This document shows positions 11,770 to 23,249 of a stretch of DNA of 64,000 bases, one piece after another. Position numbers and translations under genes: made by a program. The DNA comes from Anagrus nilaparvatae. Taxonomy: Eukaryota; Arthropoda; Insecta; Hymenoptera; Mymaridae. The notes under the pieces are model-generated. The model saw only the letters and a list, made by a program, of their open reading frames with translations. It was not told the origin of the DNA and made no database searches. Position 1 is the stretch's first letter; each line of letters starts with the position of its first letter. The stretch is from NCBI GenBank assembly GCA_022575985.1, contig JAKSXM010000237.1:1320501-1384500 (forward strand). Direction: 5' to 3'.

Positions 11770-12205
11770 TAGTCAGAAAATAACTAGTCTTTTAAATGTC
11801 TAGGTTAAGACGTAAACAGACTTTTTAAGCCCATATGGCAATATTGTACGCTGGTAATGAAAGAGACGCAGAGTATTATATATTTTTTTATGAAAAATAA
11901 AGATAATATTAATAATCCAAAAAGTTCTTATCTCCATAAACAAACAAACATTAAAATCGCATAAAAATTTTAATTTGTTAGAATTGAAAATTAAATTAAA
12001 TTAGTTAAGACAAAAATATTTGTTTAATTTGGTTTCATAAATATTAATTTATATTGACAAATCGAGATACACATAAAATATGTTTTATGATTAAAACGAA
12101 CGAAGCCATTAAAGCATAGATATACCGACAATTTCTTGTTCAATTGTATTTCTAACCATTAATTAAAATGGATTTTATATTTAATAATTTTAAATAAATT
12201 TAAAA
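11770..12205. other. AT-rich intron, no gene recognised
   Basis: I see nothing supportable here. Confidence 0.4.
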
Positions 12206-12211
12206 CTATTT

Positions 12212-12346
12212 TTTCAAGAATAAAAAATACGTCCTCCACCGAGAATTTAACTTGGGTCTCTGGTTTGCTTGTCTATTGTGATAACCACTACAGCATGGAA
12301 GACACTGAATCAAACTCTCTTAGAGACATATTTTTCATTCTTGAAA
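12212..12346. repeat. 18-bp inverted repeat flanking a tRNA-like sequence
   Basis: The arms at 12212-12229 and 12329-12346 match at 17 of 18 positions. They enclose the tRNA-like sequence with short spacers, so a transcript would place the cloverleaf at the tip of a longer helix. Confidence 0.6.
12231..12302 (-). tRNA. tRNA-like sequence (tRNA pseudogene or SINE head)
   Basis: The length is that of a tRNA. The minus strand starts TCTTCCA and ends TGGAGGA, giving seven acceptor pairs. The A box is TGTAGTGGTTATCAC, as in tRNA-Val/Gln types. The T arm CCAAG-TTAAATT-CTCGG pairs 4 of 5. The anticodon arm does not pair, so it is probably non-functional. A T6 run follows as a pol III stop. It sits between inverted repeats TTTCAAGAATAAAAAATA (12212-12229) and the complement with one mismatch (12329-12346). 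Confidence 0.6.
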
Positions 12347-12544
12347 GTAGACAAAGAATTTATCAATTGTCGAATCATTTGATTATTGGTTGTAGATAAC
12401 ATAGTTATAGATAATAATTAATACATATTTTTAAATGCATTTACAAATTTGCGAAAGTAATATAAATTAATATAAATATTAGTTTAATTAAAAATAGTGC
12501 AAATTTCGTATTTTTAAAAAAATCTTTAATTCCTAAATATAATA

Positions 12545-13795
12545 AAGATACCCAGATTACCTAAGTGAAACCAGAAAAAATTTTATGCACGTTTCCTTTT
12601 TTCCATAACAAATGTATATTTTAAATATTGCCTATGCCAACCTATCCAAATGCTTAAAAACGGTATTTCGGCCCTAAAACTGCCCCGAAAATCCTATAAA
12701 GATGGGCTAAACTAAACCCTTGCCAGAGTGTTTATATCAATACAAAAACTGGTTTTTTAAATTTAGCCTAAAAATAAAAGTATTTTAGGGGGTTCACCCC
12801 TCGCAAAATTTAAGTCACCCAGGTGAACAAACTGAAACTAGGCCAAATTTTATACATGTTTTCATTTTACCATAACAAACGCATATTTTAAATATGGCCT
12901 ACGCCAACCTGTCAAAAGGAGGTATTTTAACGCAATAAATGTTTTAAAAATTAAATTTACTAGACTAAAGTACTTTTAGATTCAATCTTTGGGACAGGTT
13001 GTCGCATTGCCATATTTAAAATATGAGTTTGTTATGATAAAATGAATACGTGTGTAAAATTTGGTCTGATTTTATTTTGGATACCTGTATGACTCAAATT
13101 TTGGAAAGCTGAATTACCCCCATCATTTTTATATTGATATCAAGACCCTTGCCTTATTTTAGCTCATCATATTAAGAACTTGGAAGAAAAACATAAGAAA
13201 TTTGACTTTTGGGGCAGTTTTCAGCCCAAAATATCGTAAAGTTTAACCCTTTGGACAGGTTTGCATAATCCATATTTGAAGTATTGGTATTGGTATTTGT
13301 TAAACCTATATTTTAAACTCCAAACCGATGTTTTGACAGAGGTCACCAACAATTGTCCATCTTAAAGTGCTTTTTGGTAATTAATAGTGAAGTGTTATTT
13401 ATAATCGTTTGAGTGTCAGTGTAGCTGGTATGAGCATTAAACCTATGGTCCAGGAGGTACGCTATCTCTCCCAAACCCCACGTCGGCTTATAGTGCCCTG
13501 GAAGCACTTCAGACCACGTTATCCACATAATGTTAATTTTTTTTTCTTAACAATAAGTGAATGCCTCAATCCTAGGACCCACGGTAGAAGAACATCAAGC
13601 ATTTTTCGCAAAGAAAAAAACTTGATGCTGTTACATCCGGGAATCGAACCGCCAACCTTCAGGTCCGAAGTCCAACGCCCTAACCACAGAGCTATCGAAG
13701 CTCTGTTCATATTTCAAATATATGTTTGTGTAAATTTTAAAATTTTACCTGGTTTCATTTGGGTCACCTGGGTATCTTAAATTCTTTATTTCGGG
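12545..13795. repeat. dispersed repeat, several partial copies in both orientations
   Basis: A family with the end GATACCCAGGTGACCYAAATG, then AAACCAGGTAAAATTTTA and TATATTTTAAATAT, appears at about 12549-12640, 12815-12915, 13010-13100 (inverted) and 13700-13790 (inverted). The last copy abuts the tRNA-like sequence at 13631. The copies are diverged. It is a non-coding SINE- or MITE-type repeat of unknown family. Confidence 0.5.
13631..13702 (-). tRNA. tRNA-Arg(TCG)-like sequence, SINE-type
   Basis: On the minus strand GCTTCGATAGCTCTGTGG is an A-box region, the loop CTTCGGA would give anticodon TCG, and GGTTCGATTCC is a perfect B box. Acceptor and T stems are poor, so it is not a working tRNA. 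A T7 run lies about 10 bases downstream. It fits a tRNA-derived SINE head next to the dispersed repeat at 13700-13790. Confidence 0.6.
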
Positions 13796-14199
13796 TGGTG
13801 GGCTGTATTACCTCTCCGGACAATTGGGCATAGGCATAACTTGTACTTTATCAAAATGCTTTGTAGAGGAATGTGTAAAGTTTAGCCTCATTAAAAGAGA
13901 GCCACTCAGGTGACTTTCCAATACCAGCAGGTTTTCGATCCGTAGTAATTATTTTATTGAATATATTTTTAACAAAATTGTTAAGATTTCTCTTTTATTT
14001 TAATAGTGCGCGAGCTTTAAACTGAAAAAAAATATAAATTTGTTTCCAATTAATATAAATAAATGTCTTAATAGTTTATTAATTAGCAACTTCAAAAAAT
14101 GTATACTTTTGCATAAAAAAAATTAAGCATAATAATCTTTAAAAATTAAAAAAAGAAAATGATTCATAATAATATGACTTGTATTGCTCGAAATTATTT

Positions 14200-14872
14200 T
14201 AGTTAGGTAAATTAATATTAAGTCGATCTTTTACGAGCAAATTGTTTTATTTTAATGTAGAAAACTTGACGTTTCGTCACACTATGGTGACCTTATCAAA
14301 AGATAAAATCAAATATGATAATGGATATAAATCCAAAGTCTTTGGTATTTTTAATATACATGTCAATTATAGATAATAAATATTATAAGATACTAACACA
14401 ATAAATTTATCACAGTAATATTTAACTTAAAGTTTATAATTGTATATAGATATTTACAATGCATTTTTTATAAAAACGATGATGACAATATGCAGTAAAC
14501 TGTGAAATTTTTGGTATTGATTAAAATACTTTATTAAAATACTTTATTCAATACCAAAAATTTCACAGTTTACTGCATATTGTCATCATCGTTTTTATAA
14601 AAAATGCATTGTAAATATCTATATACAATTATAAACTTTAGGTTAAATATTACTGTGATAAATTTATTGTGTTAGTATCTTATAATATTTATTATCTATA
14701 ATTGACATGTATATTGAAAAATACCAAATACTTTGGATTTATATCCATTATCATATTTAATTTTATCTTTTGATAAGGTCGCCATACTGTGACAAAACGT
14801 CAAGTTTTCCACATTAAAATAAAACAATTTGCTCGTAAAAGATCGACTTATTATTAATTTACCCTAACCAAA
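14200..14872. repeat. large palindrome, arms about 330 bp
   Basis: 14200-14535 is the near-perfect inverse of 14545-14872, with a centre at about 14540 and a spacer of about 10-20 bases containing a duplicated AAAATACTTTATT. Differences are few (e.g. GGTCACC against GGTCGCC). Each arm carries a hammerhead/Penelope-tail-like motif. It would form a long cruciform or dsRNA hairpin. Confidence 0.85.
14259..14305 (-). ncRNA. hammerhead-like motif in palindrome, left arm
   Basis: The minus strand has TTGATAAGG, then GTCAC-CATAGT-GTGAC, then GAAACGTC. This is close to hammerhead box 1 (CTGATGA), stem II and box 2 (CGAAAC). The right-arm copy at 14770-14810 (+) has a mutated CAAAAC. Activity is doubtful. 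Confidence 0.4.
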
Positions 14873-14879
14873 GAAAATG

Positions 14880-15205
14880 ATATATAAATTTTCCATTTCC
14901 ATTCCCTTTATTACTCTTCTTCAGTAAATAAAACCGTACCATGTTCAATTTCAAAACTACCAAAAATAATAATGTAATTAGACCAGCTGTAATTATTTAG
15001 TAACTGTCATAATTTGACCCACTTTAACTACAAAAATGATTAAGTTATAACACAAAATTTCAACTCGTCATATTTCTCTCTAACCTACCTGATAATATTT
15101 ATTAATATTTATTAACCCTTTTTTAACTTAATTTTTTTATAAGCATAATGTAATACCAGAAAAGCTTAAAAAATTTTTTTCTTTAAAAATATTATTTATG
15201 TATAA
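14880..15205. other. AT-rich intron, nothing recognised
   Basis: I see no feature beyond AT-rich DNA. Confidence 0.4.
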
Positions 15206-15209
15206 AAAT

Positions 15210-15965
15210 GTGATGTGACTCTTATGGATAAAATAGAAAGAATATTAAATCTAGCCATAAGATTTTTATTTAGTATTGGTAGATATGAACAAGTATCCAT
15301 TACACCTTTAAGAAACGAATTGAATTGGCTTACTGCCATTCAAGAAGACGGTACTTCAAATTGGTACTTGTGCATAGCTTGATAACTTCCCAAAGACCGC
15401 CTTATCTTTCATCAGTTTTTAAACCCCCTGATGAAGAAATCAGGCGTTCTCAACGTAACCTACCAGATACCTCATTGTCAGAATTTCTCCTACTAACATT
15501 TGCTCTTCCAAGCTTCTATCTAACTGAAACCTATAAGCAATCATTTTTCTATTCAGCCATTACAGAGTGGAACAATCTACTATTTACTCTAAAAGCTTAT
15601 TCTAATCTCGATACTTTTAAGGTTCACTTAATGTCACACTTATTGAGTATTCAATATTTTGAGCTAAAAATATGTATTCTTCAACAGTAAATTCTTTATT
15701 TTTATTTTTTACTTTTTATATTTTTTTTATATTTGTTCATTTTTAAATTTATATATGCTATATGTTATTTTCACTTTATTAAAATTTTAATTAACTTTAT
15801 TCAAATCTTAAATCAAATCAAATTACTTTTTATTATTTTATTATAATTTTGTAATATGAATATTGTAATATGTACTCTTACTTAAAACTGTATCACATGC
15901 GCATCGGCCATGCCTGCGCTATAATATCTTCTTAAATAAATAAATAAATAAATAAAATAAAACAA
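15210..15965 (+). pseudogene. 5'-truncated LINE, reverse-transcriptase tail and 3' end
   Basis: The first frame (15226 on) reads DKIERILNLAIRFLFSIGRY, and after a frameshift near 15350 continues SQRPPYLSSVF ... FFYSAITEWNNLLFTLKAYS. This is the C-terminus of a Jockey/CR1-group LINE polymerase, the region after the thumb. It stops at 15690. The 3' untranslated region contains CATGCGCATCGGCCATGCC and ends in (AAAT)n at 15936-15962, a typical LINE 3' tail. The 5' truncation at about 15205 is the usual result of target-primed reverse transcription. Apart from the frameshift the frame is open, so the copy is moderately young. Confidence 0.7.
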
Positions 15966-16450
15966 AAATTTTTTCAACATTTTACGGATAACTGAAAAGG
16001 AATATAAAAAAATAGCACTATCCTATAGCCAGAAAAAACTCAGTTAAAACATTGTTTAAAAGTTATTTTTATAATACTATGCTCAAAATTATGTCATTAC
16101 GCCGCTCTAGAGTGTTTCATAAAACCCGTCTTTTTAAAGCAACTCAATGGCGAGAGTACGTGTTGTGAAAAAGTTAGTAATTTAGATCGCTCTTTTCATT
16201 TCCGGGGCCCGTTTTTTGATACAACCTCTGCGAAACAAGATATGAACCCCTAAATTGGGGTAAATTTTTAAATAATTCTCAAAGAAACTTAAGTTTTTCC
16301 CCCAATGCAAAAAAGTTTTTATTTAGCAAAAAAAATTATTACTAGAACTCCCAAGAAATAGTTAAAAGTCAAATAAACATGTATTATCCATTGCAACCCT
16401 CTCTGGGGGTGTCTCTAGTAAGCAAAGGGGTGAGTTTTATAAAAAAATAA
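15966..16450. other. intron, no gene recognised
   Basis: This is non-coding. It contains a short GC-richer stretch (16100-16250) without a recognisable domain. Confidence 0.4.
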
Positions 16451-16454
16451 AAGA

Positions 16455-17345
16455 TTGAATATTTTGGGCTAAAGGTTCTTTAAATATCAGCGGATAATTC
16501 TGGACACGAAGCTGAACTAATGGGAGCACATCACTCAAAGGGTCAAGAAGGCAGGTACCACGACACTAGCCCTGAGCAGACTGATGTCAAATATGAACGG
16601 CCCAAAGTCCAGCAAGAGAAAGCTACTAATGTTCGTAACTCACTTTATCCTATTGTATGGAGCAGAAATCTGCGGGGAGGCGCTAAACAAAGATATCTAT
16701 GTAAAGGACATGATAAGAGTGCAGAGGGAAGGTTCACTGAGGGTTTTTTGCGCGTACAAGACTGTCTCGGAAGCGGCAGTTCTTTTTATTGCCGGAATAA
16801 TTCCAATTGCGCTCCTTGACAGAGAAGGCAAAGTTTTACATGACAGGTATAACAAGAGAGACCTGGATTATATTAAAGCGGATGTTGGGAAAGCTTCAAT
16901 GCTGGAGTGGAAAAAGCTCTGGGAACATCGTACAGTCAGCGCATGAACTAGGCATTTCATAAAAGAGGTCACGCCTTGGACACAGACAGAACATGGAGAA
17001 ATAAACTAGTTCCTGACCCAGATCCTTAATGGTCACGGGCTTTTCTAGTCTTATCTCTTCAGAATGAGGAAGGTTGTAAGCCCTGATTGTATGTTCTGTC
17101 CCAATAAACAAGATGACGAGTTTCACTCGATTTTTGACTGTGACTGATGGACGACTAAAAGGATGACGCTGGAGGCAGAGATCGATAAAATTACGCCCGA
17201 TAACATTGTTGAAAAAATCCTCCAAAACGAGGAATCATGGAGTGCTGTGGCAAAGTACGTGGAAGAAATTCTGTGAACTAAAAAGCTATTGACGACACCC
17301 GAACTAGGAGCCGTGCATAGGAGCGGTCGCAATAGACGGTTCTTG
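16455..17345 (+). pseudogene. R1-clade LINE, ORF2 C-terminal fragment
   Basis: Broken frames give the polymerase tail of an R1-type non-LTR retrotransposon. ILLYGAEICGEAL lies near 16640-16685, then MIRVQREGSLRVFCAYKTVSE and IAGIIPIALLDREGK. After stops come GHGLF-type residues (about 17030), a CCHC-type finger CMFC...H...C (17088-17145) and ITPDNIVEKILQNEESWSAV (17190-17250), characteristic of the R1 ORF2 end. A (ATTT)n tract follows. R1 elements normally insert in 28S rDNA, so this is an ectopic 5'-truncated copy or an R1-clade family with other targets. It is non-functional. Confidence 0.75.
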
Positions 17346-17348
17346 CAC

Positions 17349-17401
17349 GCACAAGGATATTCATATTTATTTATTTATCTATTTATTTATTTATTTATTT
17401 G
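17349..17401 (+). repeat. (ATTT)n microsatellite
   Basis: TATTTATTTATTTATC followed by further ATTT units, directly 3' of the R1-type fragment; probably its reverse-transcribed tail. Confidence 0.8.
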
Positions 17402-17468
17402 ACGACATAGTAAAGTAACAAGAAGGAGAAAGAAGGGATCTCCAGCATGAAAGGATGAATAAAAGAAA

Positions 17469-17673
17469 TGTTCCGTGAACGGATAGATATTTTGGAGTTG
17501 GTTATGAATAAGAACGGCGGCCATTTAATATAAACAGTAGCTTTATTAAAGAGCGTGCGCTCATAGCGGCACCTCGGAGCGAACTGCCTTTCGCTTATGA
17601 AATATACAGTAAAAGGGCACTCATGCGCAATATAACATATAATACATATAATACATATATATATACTGGAACA
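17469..17673 (-). repeat. 3' LTR of the non-coding LTR element
   Basis: 205 bp, with TGTTCC...GGAACA ends. It differs from the other LTR mainly by one TA unit and a few substitutions, indicating a recent insertion. The polypurine tract is adjacent at 17674-17687. Confidence 0.9.
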
Positions 17674-17689
17674 TCCCACCCACCCATTC

Positions 17690-20200
17690 TGCGGAGTAGA
17701 ATGTTAATACAAAAGTTTATATAAAAAATAATAAAGATTTAGTTTTAAAAATTAATTAACAACAAAATATAATTTAGTTTATAATAATAGTATACATACA
17801 ATAATTTTGATTCTAAAATGATTCTAAAATAAGTAATCTTTTGACAATATAAAAATATAAATTTGACAATGAAAGGCAATAGTTTGACAGTAAAATACAA
17901 TGGTTTGACAATAAAATACAATGGTTTGACAATAAAATACAATCTTCAGCACCATCTACCAGATCAGAGTATCTGTCAATCTATTGAGACCTCCAGTCAG
18001 AATCATGATAATTAAAAAATTAAACAGAAACATTGATTCGCCTAGATCAACAATATAAAGCATAGCATTTAAAAATTATTAGGTAATTAAAAGGACAATG
18101 CTTTCACGATTCCAAGCAAAACAAAGAACAAAGCTTAAAGAAAATAGTCTCAAAAAAAAAGGTAAATCAAGAAATGTAGTACTGAAGAGTAATTAAGTAA
18201 CAAGACTATGTTTAATTATTAAATAAACAATACATTGTTCTATGTTCCTCCCCCGACAAAAAGAAAAACAAAAGGACTGGTACAAAAAGTAAGTACGCCA
18301 CCCACCTTATTTGATTACAATGAAAATTATGCCACCCACGATGTTAAATTTGATGGAACTAAAATTAGAGAGAAAAAAAAAAAATAATATTGCAAATAAA
18401 GGTGAAGCCCATATGAAAAGAAAGAGAAAAATAGAAAAATGTATAATATTAATGTATTTATAATTTGCTAAGAGGCTAATTTTTACTAATTTTTTGACAA
18501 AAAACGATAATTATCTATGTGAGTCATATTTGTTAGCAATTTAAAATGAAAATAACCTGGATTCGTGAGAGCAGTGATAAACCCTAAACACTAAAAATTT
18601 AAAAAACATGTTTAAGTATCTGAAGTTTCAATTAACTTTGACAGAAGCTAATGTATAACAAAAAAAAAAAAAAAAATTATACGAAATTCAAATACTAAAA
18701 ATTTCCAATTGTTGACCCAAACGAACCAAGGAATCCAATTGAATATAAAAATGAAATCCAAAAAATGACATTGAAGTTGACTTGAAACGCTTTTTGGTTG
18801 ATGACGAAAATAATGTTGAATGATTGCAGCTCCTAATAGAATGACAGAAGACTTCACTGGTAAACAGGATACTTGAAGGCTGCAGGAATTATCAACCAGA
18901 TGTTTCAGATTCAAGCCAGTAAATATAACCTACAAGCGACACAGTAATAATTAGTATGACATTTATGACAACTTTAAAAACAAAAAAAAATAAAAATTTT
19001 GTGAACTTAAAATTATTAATTGGTCAATAGAAAATTTTTCCAAGATTTAATAATTAATAATTTATTTGAAAGTATCATTAATTAAAAAATATTTGAAATT
19101 AAAACAATTAAATTAAAAAAAAAAAAAAAATTTAATTGTAGACATAAAAAACAAAGTATTTATTTATAAACAAAGAATTAATCAAATTATTTATTTATAT
19201 TATTTGACAAATAAGAATATGCTAATCTTAAATAATCAAAATTTAGACTCAATTATTTAAGCTATTGATCAATTGAAAATTTACTAAGTTTAAATAATTA
19301 AAATTTAGACCTAATTATTTAAAGGTATTGATCAATTTGGAGAAAAAAAATAATAAAAATAAACAATTAATCAATTTGAGACAATAAAAAAACTATATGA
19401 GTTGTTTATAAATAAATAGAGAAAAAAAATAAAATAAAAGTAAACATAACTTAATATCTATCAGCTGACGGCAGACGACGAAATTCACGACAGACGAACG
19501 AATACTATTGTTGACACAGCTGATGAACATGTGGACTTTGTTTACTTTAGACAGCAGACGAAAAATCATGCAGTGGACTGTATAATACGTAATGTTGACG
19601 ACAAACAGCGAGGAGCAGCGAAGAGTAGCGATGAAAGCCGATTGCGATCGAAGCACTGGTGAAGATTATATGTCCTTGAAGATGATGTTTCTTTGACGAT
19701 TTGACTATAGACGAATTTTTTACTTGTAGATAACTAGATGACAATATTTCTCCAGTGACAAAATTTTTCAATTAATAGACGAAATTTTACGATGATGTGA
19801 CAATTTTTTTGGCAGACGAAATTTTTTAAATGTTGAATCTTTTATGATGAAAATCAATTGTCCAATACAATTAATTGTTGAGAAGAACAATTATACAAAA
19901 AACAAAATTTCGTATTCAAACACGTGCACAGTTTTTATATTTTTTGAGTTTTTTTCACACGCGTGCACTGAGATGTTCAAAAAAAAAGTAATATCTCGTA
20001 TTATTTTTTATAATTGTTGTTCGCTCCACGAATAAGAAAAAATAATTTGACAAAAAACAAAAAAAAATTTGCACTGTTTAAAAATTTTGTTTGCACGTGC
20101 ACAGTTTATTTTCAATTCATGAGAAGCACAGTAATTTTGGCCACCGACAAAAAATATATATAAAACAATAATCAACGAGCTTTGACACACAATTTTGCGA
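17690..20200 (-). other. interior of LTR element, no coding frame
   Basis: This is AT-rich DNA with poly(A/T) runs. A CAGACGAA/GACGAAAT-type motif is repeated many times at 19460-19830. No Gag, protease or polymerase remains were seen. Confidence 0.6.
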
Positions 20201-20206
20201 AAAAAG

Positions 20207-20224
20207 ATTCGGCTCGAATGACCA
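20207..20224 (-). promoter_or_regulatory. primer-binding site, tRNA-Tyr type
   Basis: The minus strand reads TGGTCATTCGAGCCGAAT. Eukaryotic tRNA-Tyr ends ATCCGGCTCGAAGGACCA, so complementarity is broken at only two positions. The two-base spacer to the LTR is typical. Confidence 0.7.
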
Positions 20225-20226
20225 GA

Positions 20227-20429
20227 TGTTCCGTGAATGGATAGATATTTTGGAGTTGGTTATGAATAAGAACGGCGGCCATTTAATATAAACAGTAGCT
20301 TTATTAAAGAGCGTGCGCTCATAGCGGCACCTCGGAGCGAACTGCCTTTCGCTTATGAAATATACAGTAAAAGGGCGCTCATGCGCAATATAACATATAA
20401 TACATATAATACATATATATACTGGAACA
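20227..20429 (-). repeat. 5' LTR of the non-coding LTR element
   Basis: 203 bp. In transcription direction it has a TATA-like GTATATATAT close to its start and AATAAA about 60% along. The primer site follows on the left at 20207-20224. Confidence 0.9.
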
Positions 20430-20434
20430 AGAAA

Positions 20435-20858
20435 GGATCTTCAACCAAAGAAAATACATGGCCTCAAGTCAACTTGATGTAATGTGATAAACTGTTCCGG
20501 GATGACTTGTATAAGGCTTGATAGGGGGTGAGATAAGTCAGTAGCATGACAGCGGGAGCCGAGTTAAATCGGAAACATGCTGTCACGTAGTCCGATATTA
20601 TTTGGGAGCCAGGTCCATTCGCATTCTTACCTAAAAAATGTGTTCGAATGTAAAGTTTTCATAGTAATAGTTCTGTAAAACCATATACATGAAGTCCCTG
20701 CTCGTATGCAATTCGAAAAAAAAAATATTCAATTATCTTGTTCACGAAGTGTACTTTTATTTGGTAAATATTAAGTAGCACTGAGAAAGCTTCCAGGCTC
20801 ACTACCGCGATAAGCAGGCTTACGTAGATTTACTTAAGACCAACAATCGCAGGATTCT
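20435..20858. other. non-coding stretch with a structured segment
   Basis: GC-richer DNA at 20500-20640 contains nested complementary pieces GACAGC/GCTGTC around CCGA-GTTAAA-TCGG (about 20547-20588). I do not recognise the element; it may be part of the R1-type relic's upstream region. Confidence 0.35.
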
Positions 20859-20859
20859 G

Positions 20860-21318
20860 ATGTTATTCACCCACTTTATACTACTTAATCGATAGCATAA
20901 AGAAAGTCATATACGCAGCTAAGCTGACGAGTGTTCAGAGACAAGGAGCCTTACGAATCTCGTGGGCCTATCGCACACTGTCCTTGGAGGCAGCTCTAGT
21001 CATCGCCAGCGTTGTTCCGATAGATCTCTTAGCTCTCAAAAAACTGAGTTTCTTGCGCCAGAACAGTTTGCGCTAAAAAATTTGATGAATTCAAGAAATT
21101 CATAGGAGATATATCTCTTTAGTTTCCTGAGGGCATGGGGACATAAAAATTTTGTTATCCAATTTTTAAGTGGACATGGACTATTTTGCTTCTATCTCTT
21201 TCGGTTCAATAAGCTGGACAACGTAGAATGCGTATATTGCCCTGGCATAAAAGTCACAGCAGAACACACATTTTTCAAATGCGACAGATGGGCCGTTAAG
21301 AAGTTTGAGCTATAAAAC
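20860..21318 (+). pseudogene. second R1-clade LINE fragment
   Basis: Frames near 20920-21075 read KLTSVQRQGALRISWAYRTL followed by SLEAALVIASVVPIDLLA, the R1-type polymerase C-terminus. After a deletion and shifts, QFLSGHGLFCFYLFRFNK (about 21155) leads into the finger CVYC-PGIKVTAE-H-TFFK-C (21221-21275) and stops at about 21315. It is diverged from the copy at 16455 and lies in the same orientation on the other side of the LTR element, so the two could be parts of one R1-dense region. Non-functional. Confidence 0.7.
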
Positions 21319-21319
21319 A

Positions 21320-23160
21320 AATATTGGACTAATCACGCCTGCGTATGTGATTTGTCTCATGCTCAAAAATGATGAAGTATGATCTAAAATTAGTGAATAT
21401 GCGCATTCACAATATTTACCTTTGTTTCAACTTTCAGGCAAGAATATGTTATGAGATCAACATTTATTTTTCTAAGTTAGGCAAATATATAATTCTAAAA
21501 TTGATTTAAAACTACTAAACTACAACTAAAACATAACTAAACACTATCAAATTGCATGGATTTTGACCCTCCCCCCCTAAAACAGACAAATTTGACCCCC
21601 CGCACTTTTTAACTTGACAGCTTCCTATATACTACATTCAGTTTACGGGTTTGAAAATGAAAAAATTAGAGAGTAAATTTTAAATTTTGATCTGGGTCTT
21701 ATTCAAAATTATTTTTTAAAGCCCAGTCCAAAATTTTTTATTTTTTCCTTATTATAAGCAAATTAATTACCAAAATTATAAAATAGGTTTTATGGATCAC
21801 GATTCATACTTACATTAGTAAAAGCACCTTTGAATGAAGTTTAAGGCTTATGGTAAAAATTTATTTAAAAAAAAAACCCTGTTCAGGGTAGTTTTTTGCT
21901 AATTTTAGGGTAAATCGTGCAAATAGGATTCAGCAACCCAAAAAACCTAGCAAACAACCTAAACTTAGGCAAAATTAAGACTCCTTTTATCCAGAATTTG
22001 TAATAAAAATGTAAAGGAATTCAAAACTCATTTCTTTTTTTCCTTGATGTAGGGGAAAAATTGTTTTTCGTGTTTTTAGAAATATTTCTCAGATTTAAGA
22101 GAGTTTCATTTATTTTTAACCCCTGGGATCCCAAAAGTCGTAGTTAGCAACCCGAAACTCATTTTTGTTGTTGTAAAAATTACAAAAAAAATCCTAAAGC
22201 TAGGCAGTTTTTGATGATTTAGAGGTTTCATTCTTAGATAAATCGTGGATTCCAATAATTTGCAATCAACGACAACAAAAACCTTTAGTTAGGAAGCTCT
22301 CTATATTTTGTGTAAAATAAATTTTTCATGCATTGAGAACATCAGCTAATTTTTCGCGTTGAAAAGCGACAGCTTCCTTATTGTTAGTACAAATATATGA
22401 ATTTTAATATTTTGCATTCTATTAGCAGCATTTTTTTTTATTAATATTTTATTTAAATAATTTAATATTATACTGTAAAAGAGAGAAAAATTTATTTATA
22501 TGAGTGTGTGTGTGTATATGAAATATGAGCAAAGACAACGTTTCTTTTAAGAACAGCACCAACGGCTACGTGGTTGCTTGCTTCATCTCTCACAACACGC
22601 GCACGCTTGGCATATTGCTCTGAAACTTTTAAAAGATAAAGATAATGTTTAATTAAGAGATTTATTCAGTTATAATAAACGTGATTTTTCTAATTATTTG
22701 CGTACTTCTTTCTCTGTCATTCAAATTTTAATAACCATTCTAATTTTTAGTGGAATTAATGTTTTATTTCATATTCAGTCTAATTATTTCCTTTTAAAAA
22801 AAACTTCCATGATTCATTAACACTTATTTTTCCCTCCTATGTGTAATTTCGACCTGTATGCTAAATCATAAAAATTTCAAATATTTAAAAGTTTAAAATT
22901 GCATACAATTTGATTAATCATTATCAATATTTTTATCTTTTTTATTACATAGTCAAATAGTATACTAAATTATTTTTTATGCAACTCTTTTTACACTTTA
23001 ATTTTAATACTTAATTAGTTACTCTTCTTATATTATTTATATTGTTTTTAACTCTTAAATTAAAATATTATAAATAAGCTTGCCCGCATAATTTATTTCA
23101 TTCAAATTTTATTGTTATTTATATTGCATAAGTTTTTATAAATCAATATAGTAATCCATT
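21320..23160. other. AT-rich intron, no gene recognised
   Basis: There is no domain. A C-rich tract (21568-21605) and a short (GT)n at 22502-22516 are the only simple-sequence features. Confidence 0.45.
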
Positions 23161-23249
23161 TCTTAATCACAGAGTATCCAGCAACCTTTCGGTCCTTCTG
23201 CGACATTCATTTTACAACACCGATTAATATAGATAACCCACTAGTAACC

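Larger units (their letters stand above)
17469..20429 (-). mobile_element. complete non-coding LTR retroelement (BEL-like, non-autonomous)
   Basis: Two about 98% identical direct repeats, 17469-17673 (205 bp) and 20227-20429 (203 bp), both begin TGTTCC and end GGAACA. The flanks carry a perfect 5-bp target duplication AGAAA (17464-17468 and 20430-20434). On the minus strand the primer site TGGTCATTCGAGCCGAAT (20207-20224) lies 2 bases after the 5' LTR and matches the 3' end of tRNA-Tyr at about 16 of 18 positions. A polypurine tract ATGGGTGGGTGGGA abuts the 3' LTR (17674-17687). The LTR has TATATAT near its start and AATAAA. The 2.55-kb interior has no gag or pol, so it must be mobilised by another element. 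The tract resembles that of the BEL/Pao element at 48797. Confidence 0.88.

Noticed and set aside
19517..19565. CTGATGA...CGAAA hammerhead ribozyme
   Set aside because: The boxes are present, but the sequence between them does not form a stem II and no stem III was seen.
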